Of a DNA stretch of 64,000 bases, positions 1-7,078 are shown one piece after another. Made by a program: the position numbers and the translations under genes. Source of the DNA: Armatimonadota bacterium (GTDB taxonomy: Bacteria > Armatimonadota > Zipacnadia > Zipacnadales > UBA11051); the NCBI GenBank assembly GCA_013178155.1, contig JABLXH010000033.1:25023-89022 (forward strand), given 5' to 3'. A model generated the notes under the pieces. The model ran no database searches. It saw only the letters and a program-made list of their open reading frames with translations, and was not told where the DNA came from. Position 1 is the first letter of the stretch. Every line of letters begins with the position of its first letter.

Positions 1-366
1 CACAGCCTCGGCCAGCGTCACCCCCGGCTTGGCCACTGTCTGCTGGAAGGGGTAGAGATTGACCACGACCATGTCAATCATCTCGATGCCCAGTTCTGCC
101 GCCTCGTCCATGTGCGATTGCTTGTCCCGCACCGCCAGTAACCCACCGTGCACCTTCGGATGCAGGGTCACGACCCGGTGGTCCATGATCTGCGGGAAAC
201 CCGTATAGCTCTCCACGGCCCGCACGGGCACGCCGGCCTCCTCCAGTTGCCGACGCGTGCCACCGGTGGAGAGTATCTCGACCCCCAGGGCGACGAGCCC
301 CTGGGCGAACTCCACGATGCCGGTCTTGTCGCTGACACTGAGCAAGGCGCGAGTGACTTTCTTCAC
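1..366 (-). CDS. purH: PurH N-terminal part (IMP cyclohydrolase domain), cut by window edge
   Basis: This is the first 122 codons of bifunctional AICAR formyltransferase / IMP cyclohydrolase, which catalyses the last two steps of cytosolic de novo purine synthesis. The protein begins [20 protein letters not shown] and contains [14 protein letters not shown] and VVNLYPF. These are hallmark motifs of the MGS-like IMP cyclohydrolase domain. The start is GTG at 366, chosen because GGAGG lies just upstream (revcomp of 374-378) and the reading opens directly into the conserved N-terminus. The rest of the gene lies beyond base 1. A perfect sigma70-type promoter is present upstream on the same strand (481-509). 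Identification is firm for the visible part; completeness cannot be judged. Confidence 0.95.
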   Translation of the reverse strand, partial: MKKVTRALLSVSDKTGIVEFAQGLVALGVEILSTGGTRRQLEEAGVPVRAVESYTGFPQIMDHRVVTLHPKVHGGLLAVRDKQSHMDEAAELGIEMIDMVVVNLYPFQQTVAKPGVTLAEAV

Positions 367-480
367 GGTCGTCCTCCGAGGTAAGCGGTGAGGCACGCCA
401 AACCGCGCCCGCAAGAATACGGGCGCAGCAGAGCCGGTTTCCGGGGGCTGCGAAGTGGGTTATGGCTGTGGTACTCGGCC

Positions 481-509
481 ATTATAGCGGGGAGCGGAGG
501 GCCTGTCAA
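481..509 (-). promoter_or_regulatory. Consensus sigma70 promoter for purH
   Basis: Read on the minus strand, TTGACA (509-504) is followed by a 17-base spacer and TATAAT (486-481). Both hexamers match the sigma70 consensus exactly at the optimal spacing. Transcription should start near 474, giving a leader of about 108 bases before the purH GTG. A 7-bp hairpin (405-426) lies in that leader. No operator could be identified. Confidence 0.85.
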
Positions 510-538
510 AGCGCGCCGCCAGGACCGCGAGTTCCATC

Positions 539-566
539 TTGACAGCCGGCCACTAGCAGGTATAGT
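539..566 (+). promoter_or_regulatory. sigma70-like promoter for the 782-3364 gene group
   Basis: TTGACA (539-544), a 16-base spacer and TATAGT (561-566) form a good sigma70-type promoter. It points right, towards the secreted protein at 782. Its -35 lies only 30 bases from the -35 of the purH promoter on the other strand, so the two are back to back. The predicted leader is about 210 bases long. Confidence 0.6.
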
Positions 567-781
567 ATCTGGACACTGACGTGGCTGTCGCAGGAGCCAA
601 GCACCCGGGGGTTTCTTGACGTGGTCTGGTGCGCCTGTCTTGCCATGTCGTCCCCCAGTTGTCCCGCTTCACGGGGGAGCCGAATCGCCCCCCCCCGAGC
701 GCCTCCTATCGCCTGCCCCAGCCTGAGCCGTTTCGTGCATCCCATCATGTGGCTGAAGCAGAGGAATAGGAGAGAGAAACC

Positions 782-1546
782 ATGTTGAGAACGGCTATGC
801 TCATCAGCGCTCTGCTGATGGTCAGGAGCCTGTCTGCTGTGGCTGGCAACGTCATCGAGTACGTCTGGGACCCGGCACCCGCGGTCACAGGCCAGCTGAT
901 TCCGTGTGCGTCGCTGACGATCGAGGCGGGTGAGCAGGTCAGCTACATCTTCCGCACAGAGGACTGGGACACCCGGACTAAGAAGGTCGACGGCGTTCCA
1001 GTCAACGCCGTGGCCGAGAACTTCATCGGCGTGGTTGGCAGTCGGTCAGTGCAGAGCTGTCAGAACGGCGGCACGTGCACTGCCGTGTCGTACCCGCCCC
1101 CTGCCCGCACCTACGCCGACTGGCTCCAGTACGGTAGCGCACCCGGCCCTCTGGAGGCTGAGGCGACAGCTTACGACACATGGTACGCTGACGACCAAGG
1201 GATTCTGCCACAGCAACCGGCTGACGGGACCCATTCGGGCTCCACTGACGATGCAATGGCAGGTCCGTGTATCATGACAGTTACGATCACGCCCAACTGC
1301 GGCTGGATCTACGGCACGGTATCCGGCCCCGGAGGCCCGATTGGCTATATCACCGTTAAGCTCTATGTCGGAACCCAATACCTCAGAGAGGTCCCGGCCG
1401 ACGGGTCCGGCTACTACGTCTTCCGCTACGTTGCCGCCGGTAACTACACGGTGAAGGCCACGACACCAATGGGCAAGACGGGGCAAGCCGGCGCAACCGT
1501 GACGAAGGGCAACGGAACACAGGCCAACATCACAATCAACCCCTAG
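782..1546 (+). CDS. Secreted protein with C-terminal carboxypeptidase-regulatory-like domain
   Basis: The product is 254 residues. The N-terminus (MLRTAMLISALLMV then SLSAVAG) reads as a signal peptide, so it is probably exported. Residues about 172-254 look like a CarboxypepD_reg / transthyretin-like beta-sandwich: GTVSGPGGPIGYITVKLY, then GSGYYVFRYVAAGNYTVKAT. Such modules usually serve as structural or adhesive parts of surface proteins. The middle part (about 25-170) is not recognised; it has a few cysteines (near 42, 98 and 103) that could form disulfides. The ATG at 782 follows AGGAGAG. It leads a small group with an STN-like protein and a prepilin, hinting at a cell-surface role. The function is unknown. 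Confidence 0.75.
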   Translation: MLRTAMLISALLMVRSLSAVAGNVIEYVWDPAPAVTGQLIPCASLTIEAGEQVSYIFRTEDWDTRTKKVDGVPVNAVAENFIGVVGSRSVQSCQNGGTCTAVSYPPPARTYADWLQYGSAPGPLEAEATAYDTWYADDQGILPQQPADGTHSGSTDDAMAGPCIMTVTITPNCGWIYGTVSGPGGPIGYITVKLYVGTQYLREVPADGSGYYVFRYVAAGNYTVKATTPMGKTGQAGATVTKGNGTQANITINP

Positions 1547-1569
1547 ATGCCGCACCACCAAGGACCGGG

Positions 1570-1604
1570 AGCGGGGGACGGCGCCACAGGTGCTGCCCCC
1601 CGCT
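1570..1604 (+). other. Intercistronic stem-loop
   Basis: agcggggg (1570-1577) pairs perfectly with cccccgct (1597-1604), and partial pairing continues inwards. No T-run follows, so this is not a classical terminator. It lies between two co-directional genes and may slow transcription or protect the upstream mRNA. The role is inferred. Confidence 0.4.
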
Positions 1605-1621
1605 AGAAGGGAGTTGCGGAG

Positions 1622-2719
1622 ATGGGACGTAGAGGTACGCCCCATGCCGTAGCGATGGTTGTCGCGCTGGGCACGCTGGCGGGCCTGGGGGAGGCACAAG
1701 ACGTTTGGAAACCCATGCCCATGTACGTGGAGACCGCTCTCACCGAAGCCCAGCCGCCGCGTGCGCTCCTGGACCAGACGGTGAGTGTCACGCTGACCGG
1801 CACGGTCGCTGAGGTGGTGCGTGCCCTGGCGGAGGCGGCAGGACGAGACTGGGTGGTCAGTGCCCCCAGTGACGATTTCGGCCCGGCGAAGGAGTTCCGG
1901 GCAGAGAACGTGCCACTGTGGCAGGCGATGGACAGGTTGCTGGAGACCTTCGAGTATGACTGGGGGGTCCACGCGAGAGTCTTGGTCGCTTGGCCGGCGA
2001 CCCAGCCCGCCCGCGAGCGACCGGAGACACCTGGCCCGGAGGAGGAGGTGTGGGTGGACAACGCGCCTCGGGAAGCGCTGCTAATGGATAAGCCAACCGC
2101 GCTGCAGGACCTCCTGGACCCGCTGTCACGCTGCTTTGACAAGTACGGAGACTACGTGGGCGAGTATGCTTGCGTAGCCCCGGAACTGCGTTCCTGGCGA
2201 GTACTCGGACAGATCAGCAAACTGGATCGCATGAACGGCAGGAGTGTTCCACTCGCAGTGGGGGCGGTCATAGACGGCGCGGGCGGGGTGATGACCCTCG
2301 AGTATGGAACACTCCGCCGCCTGGACGACGCTTTCGCGGCTCGTGCAGGTAGACCCGTTGGCACCGAAAGTGACACCGCGGAGAAGTCCATGGCGAGGCG
2401 GACGCGGTTCCGGAATGCCCTGCTGGGATTGCTTGGCGCTGCGCAGTGGGTAGCCCTCCGCAATGGGGTGGAGGTACAGATTGCCTTCCGCGAGCTGCCC
2501 CTGGAGACCGCGGTGCTATTCCTGGACATAATGGATGAGATGGCTCGAAGCAGGGGCGAACCTTGGCCTGTCGACTGGTCACAGCCACAGAGACTACACA
2601 TTACAGTGAGGGCCGGCCAGACGGCTTGCGGGCAGCCCGACGGGACAGTTCTCATGCTGCCCACGCTCCAGATCGGGTGCAACATCCCTCTCCGGGGAGG
2701 CAGGTTCGCTCGCTTCTAA
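1622..2719 (+). CDS. Secreted protein with STN (secretin/TonB short N-terminal)-like domain
   Basis: The product is 365 residues with a hydrophobic N-terminus (AVAMVVALGTLAGLGEAQ) consistent with a signal peptide. Residues about 52-123 resemble an STN / secretin_N-type domain: VSVTLTGTVAEVVRALAEAA, then VPLWQAMDRLLETFEYDW. In secretins and TonB receptors this fold makes periplasmic contacts. No secretin pore or beta-barrel domain follows; the C-terminal 240 residues are not recognised. The ATG follows a GGGAG-containing site. It lies 15 bases before a prepilin gene, so a role alongside a type IV pilus or type II-like apparatus is possible but unproven. Confidence 0.65.
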   Translation: MGRRGTPHAVAMVVALGTLAGLGEAQDVWKPMPMYVETALTEAQPPRALLDQTVSVTLTGTVAEVVRALAEAAGRDWVVSAPSDDFGPAKEFRAENVPLWQAMDRLLETFEYDWGVHARVLVAWPATQPARERPETPGPEEEVWVDNAPREALLMDKPTALQDLLDPLSRCFDKYGDYVGEYACVAPELRSWRVLGQISKLDRMNGRSVPLAVGAVIDGAGGVMTLEYGTLRRLDDAFAARAGRPVGTESDTAEKSMARRTRFRNALLGLLGAAQWVALRNGVEVQIAFRELPLETAVLFLDIMDEMARSRGEPWPVDWSQPQRLHITVRAGQTACGQPDGTVLMLPTLQIGCNIPLRGGRFARF

Positions 2720-2734
2720 AGGAGGGTAGGCGGC

Positions 2735-3364
2735 ATGCTGACTAGCCGGCGCGCTGCGTTTACGCTGGTCGAGCTACTGGTCGTTATCGGCATCATCGCA
2801 GTGCTGGCGGGCATCCTGTTTCCGGTGTTTGCCCACGCACGGGCCAGGGGGCGCCAGACCCACTGCGCCGCCAACATGCGACAAATACACACCGCGCTGG
2901 TGGCCTACTCCGAAGACCACGGCGGCCTGCTGCCTCAGGCGACCACCAAGTGCCCCGGAGGGGAATTCGGTACGCAGTGGCAGGGGCAGATGGACATCGT
3001 CTGGTGGGACTTCGTGCTGCCCTACTTGGGTTCCCCAAAGATACTGTACTGCCCATCCGTACGCCCAACTTTGCCCGCATACCTCATCAACTCTCAGTTC
3101 AGCTTCCTAGAAGGGCGTGCTCCAGACGACTGCACAGACCCTACCTCTACGGTCTTGCTGGTGGAGGGCAGAGTGCCCGACGGGCCCGGCTACGTGCTCT
3201 ACGTGCCGATCGCTACTGGTTCGGATCCGCAGTTCGATGGGGCGTGTTTTCGCCACTCTGGCAAGATGAACGTCTGCTTTGCCGATGGGCATGTGAAGCT
3301 GCTGGGCCCAGAGAGCCTGGTGCAGGGCAGCCCGCTGTGGGAGGTGGAGAAGCCTCTGGAGTGA
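2735..3364 (+). CDS. Prepilin-type protein with H-X9-DG C-terminus (DUF1559-like)
   Basis: The product is 209 residues. The N-terminus has the class III prepilin signal: basic leader (TSRR), then FTLVELLVVIGIIAVLAG with Glu at +5, giving a hydrophobic helix that is cleaved and N-methylated. Position -1 is Ala (RAAFTLVE) rather than the usual Gly, which prepilin peptidases can tolerate. The C-terminus carries H174, nine residues, then D184-G185, the H-X9-DG signature of prepilin-like proteins common in Planctomycetota and Armatimonadota. GGAGGG (2721-2726) sits 8 bases before the ATG. It is probably a minor pseudopilin of the envelope; its partners are not in the window. Confidence 0.9.
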   Translation: MLTSRRAAFTLVELLVVIGIIAVLAGILFPVFAHARARGRQTHCAANMRQIHTALVAYSEDHGGLLPQATTKCPGGEFGTQWQGQMDIVWWDFVLPYLGSPKILYCPSVRPTLPAYLINSQFSFLEGRAPDDCTDPTSTVLLVEGRVPDGPGYVLYVPIATGSDPQFDGACFRHSGKMNVCFADGHVKLLGPESLVQGSPLWEVEKPLE

Positions 3365-3409
3365 GCCTGCGCGACGTCAAGTGAAGGAAGGGGGCCCCGG
3401 GGCAGACGG

Positions 3410-4048
3410 TCAGCGGAAGGCTTCTCGTACCACGCGCTCAAACGGCAAGCCGTCGCCAGGGCAAGCCGTCGGGGCGTAGTCGCGATGGCGATGGATGTTC
3501 GCGGGCGTGAAGCCGTAGCGGCGGATGAGGCGCTCCAGCAGGTGGTCCAGGGCCGCCAACTGGGCCTCGGTGGGCCGATTGGGCCCGTATCGTCCGTGGG
3601 GGTTGGCGCTGGAGCTGAAGTTGCCTACCAGACAGATGCCGAGCTGGTCGTTGTGCCCCTCACAGTGGGCGCCCCGCATGTGCTCCGGCCGCCCGCGCTG
3701 AATGGTGCCGTCGGGCAGGATGACGTAGTGGTAGCCTACATGGTAGGTCCGGTCCTCCCCGGCCCGGGCAAACCCCCGTCGCTCATGCCAGCGGTCAATC
3801 AGGTGTACGTCCACCTCCTGCCCCTCGGCGGTGGCCGGACTGGCGCTGTGGTGGATAATGATGCCGATGGGGCTCGTCGGCAGCAACTGCCGCCACCAGC
3901 CGCTCCCGTACTGCATGCCCAGCCAGGTCCAGCCGAGACCGCCAATGGCCAGGCCCAGCAACAGCCACGCGCAACCGTTCTCCGTCCGGCTGAGGGCCTG
4001 CAGCAGCGCGGGAAGCCCGTGGTGACCGCTTGGTCTTTGGTCTGCCAT
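3410..4048 (-). CDS. Membrane-anchored N-acetylmuramoyl-L-alanine amidase (Amidase_2 / PGRP-like)
   Basis: This zinc amidase probably cleaves the MurNAc-L-Ala bond in peptidoglycan. From the ATG at 4048 it is 212 residues: a short cytoplasmic tail, one membrane segment (about 28-47, AWLLLGLAIGGLGWTWLG), then an Amidase_2 domain (about 60-205). Predicted zinc ligands match T7-lysozyme-type amidases: H66 in IIIHHSAS, H188 in HRHRDY and C196 in TACPGDG, with a conserved GYHYVILPDG. The frame stays open to a TTG at 4156, but the extra 36 residues (rich in Gly, Pro and Arg) look non-coding. No start has a strong ribosome site, so the exact N-terminus is uncertain. It diverges from the permease at 4232. 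Confidence 0.85.
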   Translation of the reverse strand: MADQRPSGHHGLPALLQALSRTENGCAWLLLGLAIGGLGWTWLGMQYGSGWWRQLLPTSPIGIIIHHSASPATAEGQEVDVHLIDRWHERRGFARAGEDRTYHVGYHYVILPDGTIQRGRPEHMRGAHCEGHNDQLGICLVGNFSSSANPHGRYGPNRPTEAQLAALDHLLERLIRRYGFTPANIHRHRDYAPTACPGDGLPFERVVREAFR

Positions 4049-4231
4049 GCCAGGAACCATTTCGCCAGGACGAACCGCGGGCCTGCCCGGCACGGCGGGG
4101 CCACGAAAGCCGGTGACGCACTCTTGCCGGTTTCGTCCCAAGAATGTGCTGACCAAGCGTGACCCTCACCAAGCCCCCCGCGTTATCATCTGTAGACTGA
4201 CCAAACTGACGTCGGTCGAAGGGATTGCGGC
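4049..4231. other. Divergent intergenic region, amidase / permease
   Basis: These 183 bases separate the amidase from the permease operon. A weak rightward promoter may be GTGACC (4159-4164) and TATCAT (4184-4189) with a long 19-base spacer. gaaggga lies upstream of the ATG at 4232. Nothing else was recognised. Confidence 0.3.
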
Positions 4232-5530
4232 ATGTCAGAAGAGCGAACTGCACCAACGGGCCTGGTGGGCTTCCTGCGGTGCTGCCAGCCGTCGAAGCTC
4301 GTTGGCTACAGCGGAATCGCGCTGGCTGCCCTGTTGCTGGTGGTGTACCTGGTCTGGGGGCGGCAGTGGCTGGCGATGCACCAGGAGATGTCGGGGCAGG
4401 CCAGCCAGACGCTTATCTCCATCGTTGATGTCTTCTCCTGCTGTGTGCTGACGCCCAAGATTCTGACGGTGATGCTGCCGGCCTTCGTCCTGGCCGGGGC
4501 CATCTCGGTCTTCCTGCCGACGCCGGTAATCTTGCGCTACCTCGGCGCCGGCACCCGCAAGGCCACGGCATACTCTGTGGCGGCCATCTCGGGGATGGTG
4601 CTGTCGCTCTGTTCGTGCAACGTGATTCCGTTGTTCGCCAGCATCTATCGGCGCGGCGCGGGGCTGGGCCCAGCCTTCACTTTCCTCTTCGCCGGGCCGG
4701 CTATCAACGTCGTGGCCATGATCTTCACCTTCCAGGTCATCGGGGTGAAGCTGGGCATGTGGCGGGCTGTGGGTGTGCCCGTCATCGCCATCGCCGTGGG
4801 CCTGATCATGGCGGTGCTCTTCCGCCGGGAGGCTGCCGCGAAGGCTACGGCGCCGACGGCCGTGGCCGTCCACGCCGACAGTCCCACTCGAAACGGCCGG
4901 CTGTGGCTGCTCTTCGGCCTACTGCTGGTCACCGTGATCTATGGGGCCTGGGATGGGCTTTGGCGCACCTCCAGCGAAGGCACGATCCTCGGCGCCACCT
5001 GGTGGCTGGCGGGGATGGTCCCCCTGGTCGTCGCGACCGCTGGGGTACTCGTCTGGGGCTTCGAGCGCAGCCAAGTGCTGGCGCTGTTGCGCGAGACGTG
5101 GGCGAACATCAAACTCGTCGTGCCCGTGCTGCTGCCGGCAGTCCTAGCCATCGGTGCCCTGGCGGCCTTCATTGACGTCAAACTGGTCTACCGATGGGTC
5201 GGCAGCGCACCGGACAGCGCAGGACTGTGGGGAACCATCCGGCCCATCCTGGTCGGTACGCTGTTTGGGGAGATCATGTACTTCCCGATCCTGACGGAAG
5301 TCGCCTTCACCAAGGCCTTCCTGAAGCTGGGGATGGGCGTGGGCCCGGCGCTCGCGATATTGCTCACGGGACCCGGAACCTCTCTACCGGGCGCCTTCAT
5401 CATCGCTCGAGCCATTGGCTGGAAGAAGGCGCTGGCCTTTGAGCTCGTCGCCATGGCGGTAACGGCCATCTACGCCGTCGTGTTTGCTACTGAGATTGGC
5501 GAGTACATTTGTGCCTGCATGATGAACTGA
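4232..5530 (+). CDS. ArsP / COG0701-type permease
   Basis: This is a 432-residue multi-pass inner-membrane protein of the predicted permease family PF03773 (COG0701, DUF318). Characterised members such as ArsP export trivalent organoarsenicals; others are linked to metals. The first repeat holds the family's cysteine motif, SLCSCNVIPLF (C127-S-C129), followed by FLFAGPAINVVAMIF. The second repeat has GEIMYFPILTEVAF and LLTGPGTSLPGAFIIA. The two halves are joined by a charged loop near residues 195-225. More cysteines lie at 17-18, 70-71 and the C-terminus (ICACMMN). It opens an operon of ModA-like lipoproteins, 17 bases before the first of them. The substrate is unknown; a thiophilic metal or metalloid is inferred from the CSC motif and neighbours. 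Confidence 0.8.
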   Translation: MSEERTAPTGLVGFLRCCQPSKLVGYSGIALAALLLVVYLVWGRQWLAMHQEMSGQASQTLISIVDVFSCCVLTPKILTVMLPAFVLAGAISVFLPTPVILRYLGAGTRKATAYSVAAISGMVLSLCSCNVIPLFASIYRRGAGLGPAFTFLFAGPAINVVAMIFTFQVIGVKLGMWRAVGVPVIAIAVGLIMAVLFRREAAAKATAPTAVAVHADSPTRNGRLWLLFGLLLVTVIYGAWDGLWRTSSEGTILGATWWLAGMVPLVVATAGVLVWGFERSQVLALLRETWANIKLVVPVLLPAVLAIGALAAFIDVKLVYRWVGSAPDSAGLWGTIRPILVGTLFGEIMYFPILTEVAFTKAFLKLGMGVGPALAILLTGPGTSLPGAFIIARAIGWKKALAFELVAMAVTAIYAVVFATEIGEYICACMMN

Positions 5531-5547
5531 CACTGAGGAGGAACTGA

Positions 5548-6450
5548 ATGCGTTCATTGGCCACCGTCGCTTTGCTGCTGGCATTGGCGGTCACCTGTCT
5601 GGTATTCGTGGGGTGCAAGCAGCCCGCGACCAACGCCGGCGATAGCACCCCGGTCGCCTCGTCACCCCTGCCGGCTCCCGAAGGCACCACCGGTGCCGCA
5701 GACAAGGCCTCCGCCGAAGAGATCAAAGTGTACGTGCCCTGCGGCATGATCGTCCCGGTCAAGGCCGTGATGAGTGCTTACGAGGCTCAGAACCCGGGGA
5801 CGAAGGTGACCGGTGTCTTTGACAATGGCGGGATCATTGTGGAACGTCTGACCAAGAAGGGCGAGAAGGCCGACGTCGTCATGACTGCCGGCCGGGTTGA
5901 GATGAAGGCCTTGCAGGACGCGGGGCTGGTGAGCGCCGACGCCGTGCAGGCTCTTGGCGAGTTCGAACTGGTGGTCATCGTGCCGAAGGCCAGCAAGCTG
6001 GGCCTGAAGACTCCGGCCGACCTCAAGAAGTGTAAGACCATCGCTTCGCCAGACCCGGACGTGAACTCCACCGGGGCATCGGGCAAAGAGGCCCTGACCA
6101 GCCTGGGCCTCTGGGACGAGCTGAAGCCCAAGATGGTCTTCACGAAGCATGCCATCGAGGCTTACACGATGGTGGCCAGCGGCAAGGCCGACGCGGCGCT
6201 TGCGTACCGGAACTGCCCGCTTGAGACCAACCCGGAGAAGCTCAGCAAGTCCAAGGTCGGCCTTGCCTTCGACATCCCCGAAGATGCCTACAAAAAGCAG
6301 CAGTGCCTTGTTGCCCCCGTGCAGGGTGGGAGGACCGAGGCGGCTGGCAAGTTTGTGGCCTTCATGGTCTCCGACGAGGGACGCAAGCTGCTGTCGGACA
6401 ACGGTCTTTCGGGCGCCCTGGACTTGAACAAGCCCGCCGGGACCAAGTGA
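5548..6450 (+). CDS. ModA-like substrate-binding lipoprotein (Cys-containing), SBP 1
   Basis: This 300-residue periplasmic binding protein starts with a lipoprotein signal (FVGC, lipidated C23) and a Pro/Ala/Ser linker to about residue 55. The rest resembles the molybdate-binding ModA / type II binding-protein fold: a segment matching the ModA anion loop, YVPCGMIVPVKAVM, then KADVVMTAGRVEM and SGKADAALAYRNCP. Typical ModA has Ala/Ser residues at the first loop; here it is PCG (C65). The later loop, usually YRTDA, is YRNCP (C223). C162 and C253 are further mature cysteines. GAGGAGG precedes the ATG. It should deliver a ligand to the ModB-like permease at 8656. A molybdate role is doubtful. Confidence 0.75.
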   Translation: MRSLATVALLLALAVTCLVFVGCKQPATNAGDSTPVASSPLPAPEGTTGAADKASAEEIKVYVPCGMIVPVKAVMSAYEAQNPGTKVTGVFDNGGIIVERLTKKGEKADVVMTAGRVEMKALQDAGLVSADAVQALGEFELVVIVPKASKLGLKTPADLKKCKTIASPDPDVNSTGASGKEALTSLGLWDELKPKMVFTKHAIEAYTMVASGKADAALAYRNCPLETNPEKLSKSKVGLAFDIPEDAYKKQQCLVAPVQGGRTEAAGKFVAFMVSDEGRKLLSDNGLSGALDLNKPAGTK

Positions 6451-6467
6451 TACGGAGGATGATGAGC

Positions 6468-7010
6468 ATGCACCGAGTGGCTTTGACAGTCATCGTGGTC
6501 TTGCTTCTGCTTGCTGTCCTGGGGTGCAAGGGGCCCCAGCAGGCGGCGCAGACGGTACAGCCTGCAAAGGCTCCCGAAGTGGCGGCGGCCGAAGCGGGGA
6601 AAACGGTAGCACCCGCGGCGTCCAAACCAGAACCGGCCGGCGAGGAAGCTACCGCCACTGCCAAGGATGACGGCGCCATACAGGTCGTGGCCTACTACCC
6701 CGACAACGAGGGCCACGCCAAGATCAAGGCGATGATCGAGGGCCTGAACACGAAGTACCCGGGCAAGGTCAAGGCCGAGTTCGTAGACTTCACCTCCGAT
6801 GAGGGTTTCAAGCGCTGGCAGGACGATGGCCTCAGTTGCGGCGGCATCCTGATTAACGATGAGCAGACCTTCACCTACGAGAAGGACGGGAAGACCACCG
6901 AGGTCACCTTCAAGATGGCCGAGGGTGGCGAGTGGACCAAAGCTGACCTCTACGCTGTGATAGAGAAGCTCATCGCTGAGCAGAAGAAAACGCAGAGCAA
7001 GCAGCAGTAG
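6468..7010 (+). CDS. Small lipoprotein with thioredoxin-like fold, no CXXC
   Basis: The product is 180 residues: lipoprotein signal ending LAVLGC (C20), a low-complexity Ala/Pro/Lys linker (21-68), and a compact domain (69-175). IQVVAYYPDNEGHAKIKAMI, then KAEFVDFTSDEGF and LSCGGILINDEQTF follow the strand/helix order of thioredoxin-like proteins. The CXXC site is replaced by PDNEGHA. C124 is the only cysteine in the mature domain. The ATG at 6468 is preferred to those at 6459 and 6462 because GGAGG (6454-6458) lies 9 bases upstream. Thioredoxin-like proteins are known neighbours of COG0701 permeases, which supports the fold guess. It sits between two ModA-like genes; its function is inferred as ligand handling or periplasmic accessory. 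Confidence 0.55.
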   Translation: MHRVALTVIVVLLLLAVLGCKGPQQAAQTVQPAKAPEVAAAEAGKTVAPAASKPEPAGEEATATAKDDGAIQVVAYYPDNEGHAKIKAMIEGLNTKYPGKVKAEFVDFTSDEGFKRWQDDGLSCGGILINDEQTFTYEKDGKTTEVTFKMAEGGEWTKADLYAVIEKLIAEQKKTQSKQQ

Positions 7011-7028
7011 TGGTGGCTGATGTTGTCT

Positions 7029-7060
7029 CGGCCGGGCGAGGGACATGCCTCGCCCGGCCG
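7029..7060 (+). other. Perfect 13-bp intercistronic hairpin
   Basis: cggccgggcgagg (7029-7041) is fully complementary to cctcgcccggccg (7048-7060), with a 6-base loop. No T-run follows, so intrinsic termination is unlikely. It lies in the 68-base gap before the tandem binding protein, just upstream of its CGGAGG. It may protect the upstream mRNA from 3' decay or tune downstream expression. Confidence 0.65.
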
Positions 7061-7078
7061 CATACCGGAGGCGTTCGT

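Larger units (their letters stand above)
367..781. other. Divergent intergenic region, purH / secreted protein
   Basis: This 415-base stretch has no convincing gene. It holds two back-to-back promoters (481-509 minus, 539-566 plus). The purH leader (about 474 to 367) contains a perfect 7-bp stem, gcgcccg (405-411) with cgggcgc (420-426), around an 8-base loop. The rightward leader (about 573 to 781) contains a possible tccccc/ggggga stem (651-656 with 673-678) and a run of nine C at 688-696. AGGAGAG stands just before the ATG at 782. No known riboswitch class was recognised in either leader. Confidence 0.7.

Noticed and set aside
405..426. Hairpin in the purH leader as a purine riboswitch or terminator
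   Set aside because: It is a plain 7-bp stem with no conserved riboswitch core and no T-run. It is kept only as a leader structure.
688..696. C9 tract as a phase-variation switch
   Set aside because: It lies in an untranslated leader, not in a coding frame or between promoter elements, so slippage would have no obvious switching effect.
3410..4156. Extended 248-residue amidase from the TTG at 4156
   Set aside because: The extra N-terminal 36 residues are Gly/Pro/Arg-rich without any signal, and the ATG at 4048 gives a standard short tail plus membrane anchor.
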